A stretch of 32,185 nt of DNA, from the NCBI GenBank assembly GCA_030704615.1, contig JAKLZA010000317.1:1-32185 (forward strand), read 5' to 3'. The DNA is from Takakia lepidozioides. Taxonomy: Eukaryota; Streptophyta; Takakiopsida; Takakiales; Takakiaceae. A program made the position numbers and the translations under genes. This document shows positions 10,235 through 18,624 of the stretch, piece by piece; positions within the stretch are counted from its first letter, which is position 1; every line of letters starts with the position of its first letter. The notes below the pieces were generated by a model. That model worked only from the letters and a program-made list of their open reading frames with translations, was not told where the DNA came from and ran no database searches.

Positions 10235-13200
10235 AGTTTCCAAGTTATAGCATTTATGGCCTGTCCTGTCGAGACGCCCGTTACTCAGAACGACGCCGCC
10301 TCTTGCGCTCAATTTCCCTCCATTTTCTTGATCATTTCTCTGGTTTTCTATTGGCTGTATCCGCTGTGACTGGATTTTAACTTTTATCTTCTTTAGTGGA
10401 CTTTCCCTGTTGGATAGTCCACTAGGATCACACATGCGACATGAATTCAGCTTTTCTGTACTTGCCGTTCGTTCTGTTTCCCTTTTTCCGTATTCATTAA
10501 TGGGCCCGCCTTTCATCCCATTTGACGGCCGTTCTTTTCCTCTTTCTTTTTGACACTTGTCCTTGCACTTCATTCTCTGCTGTGTGTCGCACCCTGACCT
10601 CCACGTGTCTATTTTTAAAGTAATTTCCGTTTCCTCTTCCGTCATCCATTTTCCTGAAGTTATTATGTGTCCACTTGCCACTGATTCTATGGATGGTGTA
10701 ACTTTAGTAGGCTGTGTTGAGCTGTGACAGGCTGTGTCATACTGTGTTACGCTGTGATAGGCTGTGTTGCACTGTGATAAGCTGTGATAGGCTGTGACAC
10801 GCTGCGGTAGGTTGTGATAGGCTGTGTTGCGCCTTGCTGGGTTGTGGTTGGCTGTGTCACGTCGTAACGGGTTGTGGTAGGCTGTGTTGCGCCTTGCTGG
10901 GCTGTGATAGGCTGTGTCACGCCGTGATGGGCTGTGATAGGCTGTGTCACGTTTGTTTTGCCCACCCCGGTCATATATACTGGGCCTAGCGACAAGTGTT
11001 CCATACTCCGTTCGTAACACTGGTGCAGCCCGTGACTGCTCTGGCGGTTCAACATGCAAATCATGCTGCAGGGGTTTGTCATGGATACCACTGTACCCCT
11101 TCAACTTATTTGCATTGACTCTTCCCAGCATTTCTTTGTTAATGGTTTGTAACATGGCTGTGTTGTTATCATACATCTTTTGTATGACATAAGGTCCTTT
11201 CCATGGTGATTTAAGCTTAGAAGCTTGAATCTTTCCTTTCTTCTGCAACCATAGAACCAAATCCCCCGTCTTAAAAGTCTTTAATTTGCCTTCATCAAAC
11301 TGTTCCTTTCGCTTCATCTGAATTCTGGTCATATTATCAGCTGCATCAGCACGTACTTCTTCCACATGGTATAATTCATGTTTCCTGACCTTGATGGAGT
11401 CTTGCAATTCCATTCTTTTTCCCCACTCCGTTCTCATGGTAGGTAACAGAAATTCTACTGGAAGTAAGGCTTCCATACCATAAACTAATTGGAATGGTGT
11501 ATACTTAGTGGTGACTTTATATGAAGTCCTGTATGACCACAAAGCTGTCAGCAGCTTTGTATCCCAATCCGTTCTGTTTGCATTGACTATCTTAGCCAAG
11601 ATAGTACATAGTATTTTGTTGGTAGCCTCTGCCTGCCCATTACCCTGTGGGTAATATGTTGTACTCTTTCTATGCACAATCATAAACTCTTTAGTCAATA
11701 ACTCAATGGTCTCATTCATGAAGTGACTTCCTTGATCACTGATAAATTCTAAGGGACATCCAAATCGTGTAAGTATGTTCTCGTACAGGAACCTTGCTGT
11801 GGACTTGGCTGTGTTGTCCCTCAAAGCTTTAGCTTCCACCCACTTTGTAGTATAATCAGTGGCTGTAATTATGTACCTGTTTCGTGTATTCTTGGATGGT
11901 GGATTAATTGGTCCAACAAAGTCTAGTCCCCATTTCTGAAATGGTTCCGTAGGCATTGTAGGATGCAAGGCCATTCTTCCAGATCTCTGCAAAGGTCCTA
12001 GCCTCTGACATTCATCACACTTCTGACAATACTCATGTACATCTTTGAACAAAGTAGGCCACCAGTATCCTGCGAGTAGTATCTTTCTACTGGTAGTCTC
12101 TTCTCCAAAATGACCTCCAGCCACTCCTTTATGAACTTCCTCCAAGACTTTATTTACTTCATGGTGGTACAAGCATCGTTTTAGTACTCCATCAGGTCCT
12201 AACTTATACATTCTGCTTCCTACCATAGTATAAGGTAAAGCTCTGATAGCAATTCTCTTCCTCTGCTCCTTACCATAACTAGGTGGGCACTGACCATGAG
12301 CAAGGTAGTATCTGATTGGCCACTGCCAATCTAACCATTCATCTGCACTTCCTTGCACCTCCATTACAAATAAACTCGCATCAGGTAACTGATCGTCCAC
12401 TCCTGTGGCGGCCTCTCCTGTTGTTAGTCGTGACAAATGATCTGCCACAAGATGCAAACGGCCAGGCTTGTAAATAACCTCGAACTCAAACTCATGCAAG
12501 ATTATTAACCACCTCGCTATCCTTCCACTTATCAAAGGTTTGTTCACCAGATATATCAGAGCCTGGTGATCCACATAAAACATAAACTTTCTTCCCAATA
12601 GGTAATGCCTGAATTTCTTCACTGCATAGATCATTGCCAATGCTTCTCTTTCCGTTGTGCTATAGTTCCTCTCAGCACTGTTCATCAACCGGCTAGCATA
12701 GTACACAGGTGAATCTATATTCCCTGTAACATTCTGGGCTAACACCGCTCCCAACGCTTCTCCTGATGCATCGCAGTGAACATGAAATACTACATGCCAG
12801 TGAGGGTTAATCAGCACAGGTGTAGTTGTTACTGACAGTGTAAGTTCCTCAAACGCCTGTTGACATTCAGCTGTCCATGCAAACACTGCATCTTTCTTCA
12901 GAAGCTTGCTCAATGGTGCTGCTATTTGTGCATACCTTTTGACAAATCTTCTGTAATAACTGGTTTGCCCAAGGAATCTCCTTAAACTCTTAACATTCAC
13001 TGGTGGTGGAGAGACTTTAATGGACTCTGTCTTCCTGGGATCCACAAGAAGTCCCTTCTTACACACTATGTGTCCCAGAAGCACCCCTGAGTTCACACAG
13101 AAAGTACACTTCTCTGGATTCAAGCCCAGACCTCTCATCCTGCATCTGGCCAGGCATAACTCCAATTTATGCAAGTGCTCATTCTTAGAGCTGTACACAC

Positions 13201-13306
13201 TGAAATCATCCAAGAATACCTGCATGAAATCATCCAGATACTCATGAAAAGATTCACTTATCACTCTCTGAAAGGTCGCTGGTGCATTACAAAGTCCAAA
13301 GGGCAT
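9539..13306 (-). CDS. pol: pol: RT C-terminal half, RNase H, integrase, decapeptide repeats and start of the extra ORF (1255 codons)
   Basis: Residues count from 13306. RT: MPFGLCNAPATFQRV, then catalytic VFLDDFSVYS (30-39). RNase H: Asp179 (HCDASGEALGAVL), Glu221 (TEREALAM), Asp246 (YVDHQAL), Asp289 (VADHLSRL). Integrase: zinc residues His392, His399, Cys430, Cys433; catalytic Asp462 (WGLDFVGP), Asp524 (FISDQGSHF) and Glu560 (GNGQAE), a D-x61-D-x35-E spacing; C-terminal GDLVLWLQKKGKIQ and SPWKGPYVI. No chromodomain follows. Instead there are eight 10-residue repeats (785-864), a basic linker and, from Met1025 (10234), the extra protein, all without a stop. RNase H is single; no second RNase H is seen. 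Confidence 0.95.
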   Translation of the reverse strand: MPFGLCNAPATFQRVISESFHEYLDDFMQVFLDDFSVYSSKNEHLHKLELCLARCRMRGLGLNPEKCTFCVNSGVLLGHIVCKKGLLVDPRKTESIKVSPPPVNVKSLRRFLGQTSYYRRFVKRYAQIAAPLSKLLKKDAVFAWTAECQQAFEELTLSVTTTPVLINPHWHVVFHVHCDASGEALGAVLAQNVTGNIDSPVYYASRLMNSAERNYSTTEREALAMIYAVKKFRHYLLGRKFMFYVDHQALIYLVNKPLISGRIARWLIILHEFEFEVIYKPGRLHLVADHLSRLTTGEAATGVDDQLPDASLFVMEVQGSADEWLDWQWPIRYYLAHGQCPPSYGKEQRKRIAIRALPYTMVGSRMYKLGPDGVLKRCLYHHEVNKVLEEVHKGVAGGHFGEETTSRKILLAGYWWPTLFKDVHEYCQKCDECQRLGPLQRSGRMALHPTMPTEPFQKWGLDFVGPINPPSKNTRNRYIITATDYTTKWVEAKALRDNTAKSTARFLYENILTRFGCPLEFISDQGSHFMNETIELLTKEFMIVHRKSTTYYPQGNGQAEATNKILCTILAKIVNANRTDWDTKLLTALWSYRTSYKVTTKYTPFQLVYGMEALLPVEFLLPTMRTEWGKRMELQDSIKVRKHELYHVEEVRADAADNMTRIQMKRKEQFDEGKLKTFKTGDLVLWLQKKGKIQASKLKSPWKGPYVIQKMYDNNTAMLQTINKEMLGRVNANKLKGYSGIHDKPLQHDLHVEPPEQSRAAPVLRTEYGTLVARPSIYDRGGQNKRDTAYHSPSRRDTAYHSPARRNTAYHNPLRRDTANHNPARRNTAYHNLPQRVTAYHSLSQCNTAYHSVTQYDTACHSSTQPTKVTPSIESVASGHIITSGKWMTEEETEITLKIDTWRSGCDTQQRMKCKDKCQKERGKERPSNGMKGGPINEYGKRETERTASTEKLNSCRMCDPSGLSNRESPLKKIKVKIQSQRIQPIENQRNDQENGGKLSARGGVVLSNGRLDRTGHKCYNLETMEELTDYTLAILLTQWQRHETKEQSFSLEQCLQAPQAYKRLPIAFCGNHTFLLCALQAFLQLLQPKQFCESKMKRVRGMEEIRVKSTTILQKQTMATPQAIKILKELRLEGLQSMDWTLHHRQYMLQFLQNFEPKTGTTTVKGVELMITPLYLQQLFRLPAGHVYVEEHRERLQIGDLFQEGSFFKTQGYACTKAVYPGLKDIGQVLNVLIALKQNQQYLSRSFTEEILKA
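10715..10954 (-). repeat. Eight 30-bp repeats coding a decapeptide run after integrase
   Basis: The repeats encode units such as RRDTAYHSPA and RRNTAYHNPL, eight in a row, in frame with integrase. On the plus strand they read as ggctgtgataggctgtgtcac-type repeats, the same GCTGTG family as the LTR minisatellite. Later units are more diverged (QCNTAYHSVT, QYDTACHSST). Confidence 0.9.
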
Positions 13307-13926
13307 GACTTTGTATGCATAAGCCCCCAGTCTGTGATGAAAGCTGTTTTCCCTTGGTCTTCTTCTGCCACTTGCACTTGATTATAACCACTGAAGCCAT
13401 CCATGAATGAGTACATCTCATGGCCTGCCACAGTGTCTAATACTGCTTCTGTGAATGGCAAAGGGAAAGGATCTTTCTTCGTACAAGCATTCAGCTTCTT
13501 ATAGTTCACACATACTCTTAGTTTGCCATTCTTCTTGGGAACTATAACAATGGGTGACAAACAAGTTGTATATTCTATTGGGTATATAAACTTAGCCTCA
13601 GCCAACTTCTTTATCTCTTCTCCAACCTTCTGTGCGTAGTTGGGATTCATTCTATACCTCGCCTGCTTGATTGGTACTGACCCTGGTTCCAGTTCAATTT
13701 TATGCTGACAGACTTCAGGTGGTATCCCTTTTAGATCCTCATAGCTCCAAGCAAATACATCTCTGTATTTGATGAACAAGCTTTTAGCTTCTTCGAAGAA
13801 CTCCGGCTCCAAATCAGCTCCTACTTTCACCATTCTCGGTTCCTCCTGAGTTCCCACATTTACTTCTCTCACCTGCTCATCAGCTGTGATTGTCCAACCA
13901 GTCACCACTTCATCCTTTAAGCTCAC
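13261..13926 (-). CDS. pol: pol: reverse transcriptase, N-terminal half
   Basis: Carries the fingers and first palm motifs: PGSVPIKQARYRMNPNYAQK, LSPIVIVPKKNGKLRVCVNY and the catalytic-Asp motif YSFMDGFSGYNQV (Asp176 of this piece), then KTAFITDWG. Right there the frame is lost at a run of five C on the plus strand (13324-13328). One more base would continue into AYAYKVMPFGLCNAP. The frame is open upstream to near 13960, where a further shift joins it to the protease part. Confidence 0.92.
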   Translation of the reverse strand: MSLKDEVVTGWTITADEQVREVNVGTQEEPRMVKVGADLEPEFFEEAKSLFIKYRDVFAWSYEDLKGIPPEVCQHKIELEPGSVPIKQARYRMNPNYAQKVGEEIKKLAEAKFIYPIEYTTCLSPIVIVPKKNGKLRVCVNYKKLNACTKKDPFPLPFTEAVLDTVAGHEMYSFMDGFSGYNQVQVAEEDQGKTAFITDWGLMHTKSCPLDFVMHQRPFRE

Positions 13927-14052
13927 AGTGGCTGGTTCTTCTAGGATTTCTATCTCTCCCTCCTTTCTTCATAGAAATGTGGTGGGTACAGTTGGTTTCC
14001 TCTTCAATTGGTGTTGCCGACACTACACCACAGCAGATACCTCTTAAACAAC

Positions 14053-15660
14053 TTAGGCTTTCCAGCCGCATCTCCGCAACCTGCTCCCATTCTGGGTGTG
14101 CAGCAAATAGGGTAGCTTCCTGCTCCTCATCCAGTCCTCCCTCCAGTCATACTCTCTGACTCCTCGAGGTCTTCTTGTAGCAGGTAATCTACTAGATTTC
14201 TTTGTGGTAATTGGTATCTCGTGCATCCCATTATGCACAGTTAGTAACTGAGAATTCCAGTCATGGAATACCCTGGCCTGTTTCAGCCACGGACGTCCCA
14301 ATAATAAGGAGTAAGCCTCCATGACTTCATCCATTTTTAATACAGTTACTGTGATCATAAAGATCATTTTCTGTATCTGTATCTTAACTCCTCTTATTAA
14401 TCCCAATGGCTGTACACTTCTTTGATCTGCCATTGTTACTGTAAATGGGGCTGGTTTCATGTTACTTAGACCAAGCTTCTTCCTTAATTGGTCTGTCATG
14501 ATATTTACTCCAGAACCACCATCTATCAGTACATCAGTTAGTTCTGTGCTTCCAATTCTCAATTGGATTACTGGCATAGAATCATCAAAGTCCATGACTG
14601 GTTCTCGCCCTTCCGGCTTCACATTATAACTGGTCACCTTGCTGTTCAGGTCTGTGTTTCCTGTCTCTTGGGCAATTCGATTGATTGCCTGATACAGCCT
14701 GTGCCTACAATAAGGTGCCACAGCTAATAGCTGTCCAATGGTAATTTCTGCTTTGGTCTGACATATTACTTCAGCCAAAGTCTCTTCATTACTTTGCATG
14801 TCTGCATCTTCTTTTTTCCTTTCTTCCTCACTCCCCTCTTTTTCTCCATCCGAATCAGAGGAATCTGCCACAGGAATATCCGTACTCTTTTGCATTTCCC
14901 TTATAGTATCTGCCACTTCCTTGTGCAGTTCCTTCTCATCTTTCCAAGTCTCTTCATCTTCAGGCATATCATTGCCACTTCCAGTCTCATCTTCTTCCTC
15001 TTCTACTGGAGGTATTAGTTTGGCTTTACTTCTTGTTACTATCATTGTACTTACTTCTGGTACAACACATGGCCTAACCATGTGAGCTGCCACCACTGGG
15101 CCCTCATTCACAGGAGCTCTCATCTCATTCTGGTGTCTTATCCAGAATGAACAGGCTGCCTTGCGATGTCCTGGCTGATTACAATAGTAACATAGCTCTT
15201 CACCATTGGGTCCTCGCCCTTGGTCTGTTCTTGGATTATTTCTATAATCCTGATTCCCGGGCTGGTAATTCCCCCTTGGATTACCCTGATAGTTGCCTCT
15301 GGAATTTCCTTGGTAATTCCCTCTTGAATTACCTCTCCCTTCCATGCCATTGTTATAACCACCAGACCTACCATAGTGGTCCTGATCATTGCTTCTTCTT
15401 GGCTGGGGCTGCACCTGATGCACCCTCACTTGCCTAGGTTCTCTTGCAGCTGTCCTTCTGTTGTAGTAACAATTCTCAGTAGAATGGTTATCCATTTTAC
15501 AGATAGTACAGTGTTTCTCCTTCATGTGGCATTCTGCAGTGGTATGGCCTTCATTCTGGCACTTTGCACACCATACACCCTTCCTCCAATGTGTTGCAGC
15601 CTCTGTGGCATACTTCTTCAAGATTTCTTCCAATCTTTTCTCATAGTTATCCCTCTTCAA
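14053..15660 (-). CDS. gag-pro: gag nucleocapsid (three CCHC knuckles) and aspartic protease
   Basis: Enters by a one-base shift near 15665; the apparent first codon is TTG, so this is not a true start. Residue numbers count from 15660. Three C-x2-C-x4-H-x4-C knuckles lie at 31-44, 51-64 and 157-170. Between the second and third is an Arg/Gly/Asn repeat (GNSRGNYQ, 108-133). A Glu/Asp-rich linker follows. The protease has its catalytic Asp at 380 in VLIDGGSGVNIM and a later SLLLGRPWL flap/dimer motif (451-459). The DGG in place of DTG/DSG occurs in other plant Ty3/gypsy elements. It ends after another shift near 14090. The protease matures the gag-pol polyprotein. Confidence 0.9.
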   Translation of the reverse strand: MKRDNYEKRLEEILKKYATEAATHWRKGVWCAKCQNEGHTTAECHMKEKHCTICKMDNHSTENCYYNRRTAAREPRQVRVHQVQPQPRRSNDQDHYGRSGGYNNGMEGRGNSRGNYQGNSRGNYQGNPRGNYQPGNQDYRNNPRTDQGRGPNGEELCYYCNQPGHRKAACSFWIRHQNEMRAPVNEGPVVAAHMVRPCVVPEVSTMIVTRSKAKLIPPVEEEEDETGSGNDMPEDEETWKDEKELHKEVADTIREMQKSTDIPVADSSDSDGEKEGSEEERKKEDADMQSNEETLAEVICQTKAEITIGQLLAVAPYCRHRLYQAINRIAQETGNTDLNSKVTSYNVKPEGREPVMDFDDSMPVIQLRIGSTELTDVLIDGGSGVNIMTDQLRKKLGLSNMKPAPFTVTMADQRSVQPLGLIRGVKIQIQKMIFMITVTVLKMDEVMEAYSLLLGRPWLKQARVFHDWNSQLLTVHNGMHEIPITTKKSSRLPATRRPRGVREYDWREDWMRSRKLPYLLHTQNGSRLRRCGWKA

Positions 15661-15685
15661 CTTTCCTTTCTCTTACTCTTTCTTT

Positions 15686-16564
15686 TTAGTTCTTGCTCTT
15701 CTTCTTCATCTGACTCATCTTCAGAGTCCTCATCTTCCTTTTTCTCTCTCCTGAGCATTCCCAATTGCTCAATTCTGTTTGCAGTTTCAAATGCCTCCTC
15801 CACTGTATTATGGGTAACATATCCACTTTCTTCTGCAACTCTGGTCTTAGTCCACTCACAAACCAAGTCTTCTGTAAACCGGGTGCTGGTACTGCAGCCA
15901 GCTTTTTCATCATCAATTCCATCTTCTCCATATACTCTTCAACAGTTTCATGCTTCTTCTGCTTCAGCTGTTGTAAACTTCCATACACTTCATCCTCAGT
16001 TTTACTTGTCCTGAACCTATTTCGAAATGCTGTATTCAAGCCATTCCAGGTTAGGAAATGATTATCAGGGAATCTTGCATACCATTCACTTGCTTTCTTG
16101 ATAAGTGAACAAGGAAACAGTCTCATCTTGGCATCATCGCCATTCTCATTGTTCACTATACACATGTGCTCAAATTGGCTAATGTGTACATCGGGATCCC
16201 CTTTTCCTGAATATATTGGAAAGGGTGGTTTTGCCCGTGTTGGTTGTAACGCCATCTGTGGCCCTACCTTCTGCCCACTGACAGGTGCTGGCACCCTTGC
16301 TGGTGCTGGTCCTTCTGGACCTGTTGTTTTTGTGGTGGATCTTCCACCAAGTGGTGGCCCTTGAGCACTCCCTGCTTCTGGCCCCACGATATTCACAGTA
16401 TTCCCAGCTTCAGTTGCACTACTTCCCCACACTCCCTGTCCCCCCAGAGCCAGATCCAGGCAGCCCGCCTGATCCCCCTGAGCCGACACCTTCGTTGGCC
16501 TGTGATCCAAGTGCTCCACTTGATCCAGGTCCAACGGGTTGGGATGTCCTGGTTGTAGTCTCAA
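15686..16564 (-). CDS. gag: gag, capsid core (Retrotrans_gag-type domain)
   Basis: The real frame joins from the N-terminal part near 16440. A Pro/Gly-rich linker is followed by the capsid signature: PPFPIYSGKGDPDVHISQFE, then KKASEWYARFPDNHF, LNTAFRNRF and LKQKKHETVEEYMEKMELM. This is the helical core shared by Ty3/gypsy and Copia gag proteins. The frame shifts again near 15812 (GGG on the plus strand). Its continuation, HNTVEEAFETANRIEQLGML plus an acidic/basic stretch, is at 15866-15657. Confidence 0.85.
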   Translation of the reverse strand: MRLQPGHPNPLDLDQVEHLDHRPTKVSAQGDQAGCLDLALGGQGVWGSSATEAGNTVNIVGPEAGSAQGPPLGGRSTTKTTGPEGPAPARVPAPVSGQKVGPQMALQPTRAKPPFPIYSGKGDPDVHISQFEHMCIVNNENGDDAKMRLFPCSLIKKASEWYARFPDNHFLTWNGLNTAFRNRFRTSKTEDEVYGSLQQLKQKKHETVEEYMEKMELMMKKLAAVPAPGLQKTWFVSGLRPELQKKVDMLPIIQWRRHLKLQTELSNWECSGERKRKMRTLKMSQMKKKSKN

Positions 16565-17087
16565 CCTCAGCTGTTGGGTCTACTTCTTCATATTCTTCCT
16601 CTTCCAATTTCTTCTCTCTGTTTTCATCCTCCAAGTTCTGCCCTTGGGTTTCTTCTTCACTCATGTAACTCAACTGTAATGGTGTTGGAGAGTCTGAACT
16701 CTCCGTTGGCTCTGCCACATCCTCATCTCCTTCTTCATCTTCTGCTTCAGAAACTGGAGTTCCTGCTTTTGGTGTTCCATGCCAACTCTTATCAAAGATT
16801 TCTGTCAAGTCTTTTATCCAAGGATGTACCTCAGATCTTTCACCTCGTGATTGATCTTCTTCCTGTACCAATTCCCTTAATCTTTCTTGCAAAGAAACAG
16901 AAGGAGTGGCATCCAACTCTAGTTCTTCCGGTATAGGTGATGCACTTTTTGATCTTGATGGTGTGAGAGGTCCAGATGATTCCCCTATGTCTATTCCTCT
17001 CTCCCAAAGATATGGATAATTAGCTTTCAGATAGCTTTCTCTTTTTGATGAATATCTTTGTCGTCTAGCTTCTCTTTCATCACTCAT
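16419..17087 (-). CDS. gag: gag, N-terminal region (before first frameshift)
   Basis: Starts at ATG 17087 (MSDEREARRQRYSSKRESYL). It is a charged, low-complexity N-terminal region: Ser/Pro-rich, then long acidic stretches and a Gly/Ser-rich end. It loses frame at a run of six C on the plus strand (16440-16445); one base fewer would lead into the capsid frame at QGVWGSSATEAGN. The structural polyprotein forms the cytoplasmic particle in this family. Confidence 0.75.
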   Translation of the reverse strand: MSDEREARRQRYSSKRESYLKANYPYLWERGIDIGESSGPLTPSRSKSASPIPEELELDATPSVSLQERLRELVQEEDQSRGERSEVHPWIKDLTEIFDKSWHGTPKAGTPVSEAEDEEGDEDVAEPTESSDSPTPLQLSYMSEEETQGQNLEDENREKKLEEEEYEEVDPTAEVETTTRTSQPVGPGSSGALGSQANEGVGSGGSGGLPGSGSGGTGSVGK

Positions 17088-17107
17088 GTCCCATGTCTTT
17101 CATTTCT

Positions 17108-17803
17108 TTAATGTGGCAATAACCAAAACTCTCTTCTGTAATATCTCTCGTATATGCCTGGATTTCTTTCAAGCTTCAATGCACCCTTGGCTATACTTGA
17201 AGTCTCCGTTACCATATAACCATATGGCAAACAAGTCTGAAAAGTTGTTCTTGGTGTGAGTTTGATCCACAAAATATCCTTTGGAATCCAATTCTTTACC
17301 AGTACAAGCTCTTCATGCATATGAGTATAAACATTCACCCTTTCTTTCTTCCCAGCCTTCAAACTCTACTCGTTTAATGGATAGCAACGCTATCACATAA
17401 ACTAATGTTGGTAACCAACGTGCTCTTCCTCTACAGGCTACCTGATAAATCTTTATCACTCCTTTCTCCAGACCCCATTCTGGATCAGCATCATGCACTC
17501 GTTTAAGAATATTTTCTTACATCCGTCTGGCAATTCCAAGAACCTTTGAAAGAATTGTTTGGACAATCTTTCTTCCTTCGTTCCACAGGGAATTTGATTC
17601 ACTTCAAATTCTCTAATGGTCCAACCACCATGATCCCACCAGATGCCTGTCACATCTGGTTGTTCATGTCCCAGGTCCCCAGTATGGTCGCCAAATGTCG
17701 CGCGGCTTTTACTCACCCATCCCTTCGCTATCCGAGGCGGAAACTCCAAGATAGAAGAGTTGGAAATCTCTAAGTACTCAGCCCGCGCAGAACAATCAGT
17801 CAT
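17108..17803 (-). pseudogene. Leader ORF before gag, broken by two frameshifts
   Basis: Three overlapping open pieces (17803-17456, 17498-17313, 17362-17108) follow each other in different frames and give a sensible protein when followed across two one-base shifts near 17500 and 17345. Pieces include GIWWDHGGWTIREFEVNQIP, YQVACRGRARWLPTLVYVI and ELVLVKNWIPKDILWIKL. The first piece starts inside the LTR (ATG at 17803) and reads through the primer-binding site. The product is unrecognised. Ogre-type plant elements are known to have an ORF before gag, but homology is not shown. It ends about 20 bases before the gag ATG. Confidence 0.5.
17676..17693 (-). other. Primer-binding site
   Basis: On the minus strand, two bases after the CA end of the 5' LTR, the sequence is TGGCGACCATACTGGGGA. 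It begins TGG, complementary to a tRNA 3' CCA. It is not the common initiator-Met site (TGGTATCAGAGC) of many plant elements. I cannot name the tRNA without a search. Confidence 0.8.
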
Positions 17804-18619
17804 GACCTACAGCTAGTGTATCATGGGGGTGTTTCCTATTTGTTTCCTTTTCCGCATTCATCTTAGCTACCTTACCATTGATAATTAAGTATCAGTTTGC
17901 TTCATCAATTTATCGGTTTCCTTCACTCCTCCATTCAATCCACAGCTTCACTCAGATCTCTCTACACAGTGTGATTGTATCGTATAAGTATCAGATTATG
18001 ATTTATCAGGTATCAGGCCGAAGCCATTGTGTCTCTAATTCTCCTCTACAATATCCCTACAGCTTTGCATATAACAAGCATCTACTAATCCTCTTTCCTC
18101 CTTCATCATGCTCACCGACTTCCGCTCCCGTCTCACTCCGAAATCCTCCTCCCCCGAATCATAATCCCCTCTTCATTCCCCGTTTCTCCCTTTATCCTCC
18201 TATCCGCGGTTCTAACCGTTTCCCTCTCTAACCGTCGTATGTGAACTAACATGTTCCCTTCACAGGTGTTGTTCCCCCACAGTCGTTCCCTGTCCTACTC
18301 TTCGTTCCCTATTATCGTGACAGCTGTGTCAAGCGGTGACTGGCTGTTTGGCTGTGTCGGGCTGTGACTTGGCTGTATGGGCTGTGTCTGCTGTGACGAC
18401 TGTGACGGGCTGTGTGGGCTGTGTGGGCTGTGACGACTGTGACGGGCTGTGTGGGCTGTGTGGGCTGTGACGGCTGTGTCGGCTGTGTGGGCTATGTAAC
18501 CCCCCTCTACAGTGCGCTGCTGTCACCCCTAAGGTTCCTGTTGGTCTCAGTCTGTGCAAAAATTAAGGGTACCCTACAGATCCCGTATAAGTGTCTAAGT
18601 CCCCTACAGTCCTCTAACA
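17696..18619 (-). repeat. 5' LTR, 924 bp
   Basis: The promoter-bearing LTR in element sense. It is shorter than the 3' LTR mainly because of fewer GCTGTG repeat units. A TATA-like stretch (TTATATGC on the minus strand, around 18068-18078) lies downstream of the minisatellite and is a candidate core promoter; this is inference only. Confidence 0.96.
18318..18497. repeat. GCTGTG minisatellite in the 5' LTR
   Basis: Same repeat as in the other LTR, but about 15 bases shorter and with rearranged unit order, so it has changed since insertion or was mis-assembled. In element sense it sits in U3, upstream of the candidate TATA stretch. Confidence 0.9.
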
Positions 18620-18624
18620 CAGAG
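18620..18624. repeat. Target-site duplication, right copy (cagag)
   Basis: Follows the CA end of the right LTR. The host sequence resumes with ctgtctacgg, as in the empty sites. Confidence 0.95.

Larger units (their letters stand above)
5491..18619 (-). mobile_element. Ty3/gypsy LTR retrotransposon, 13.1 kb, inserted in array unit 2
   Basis: Complete element read on the minus strand. The LTRs begin TG and end CA and are flanked by a 5-bp duplication (cagag). Order: 5' LTR, primer-binding site, leader ORF, gag, protease, RT, RNase H, integrase, decapeptide repeats, long extra ORF, polypurine tract, 3' LTR. RT before integrase places it in Ty3/gypsy. There is no chromodomain after integrase and only one RNase H. 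With the DGGSG protease motif and the extra ORFs around gag-pol, this suggests a non-chromovirus plant lineage (Athila/Tat or the related lineages of mosses and lycophytes). The exact lineage needs a tree. The frames carry about ten one-base shifts. Confidence 0.97.

Noticed and set aside
14794-17000. Plus-strand Ser/Phe/Leu-rich frames with apparent membrane segments
   Set aside because: They mirror the Glu/Lys-rich gag and linker on the minus strand; the hydrophobicity comes from antisense of acidic and basic codons.
5491-18619. Envelope-like protein in the element
   Set aside because: The post-pol ORF shows no signal peptide, fusion peptide or anchor segment that I can see.
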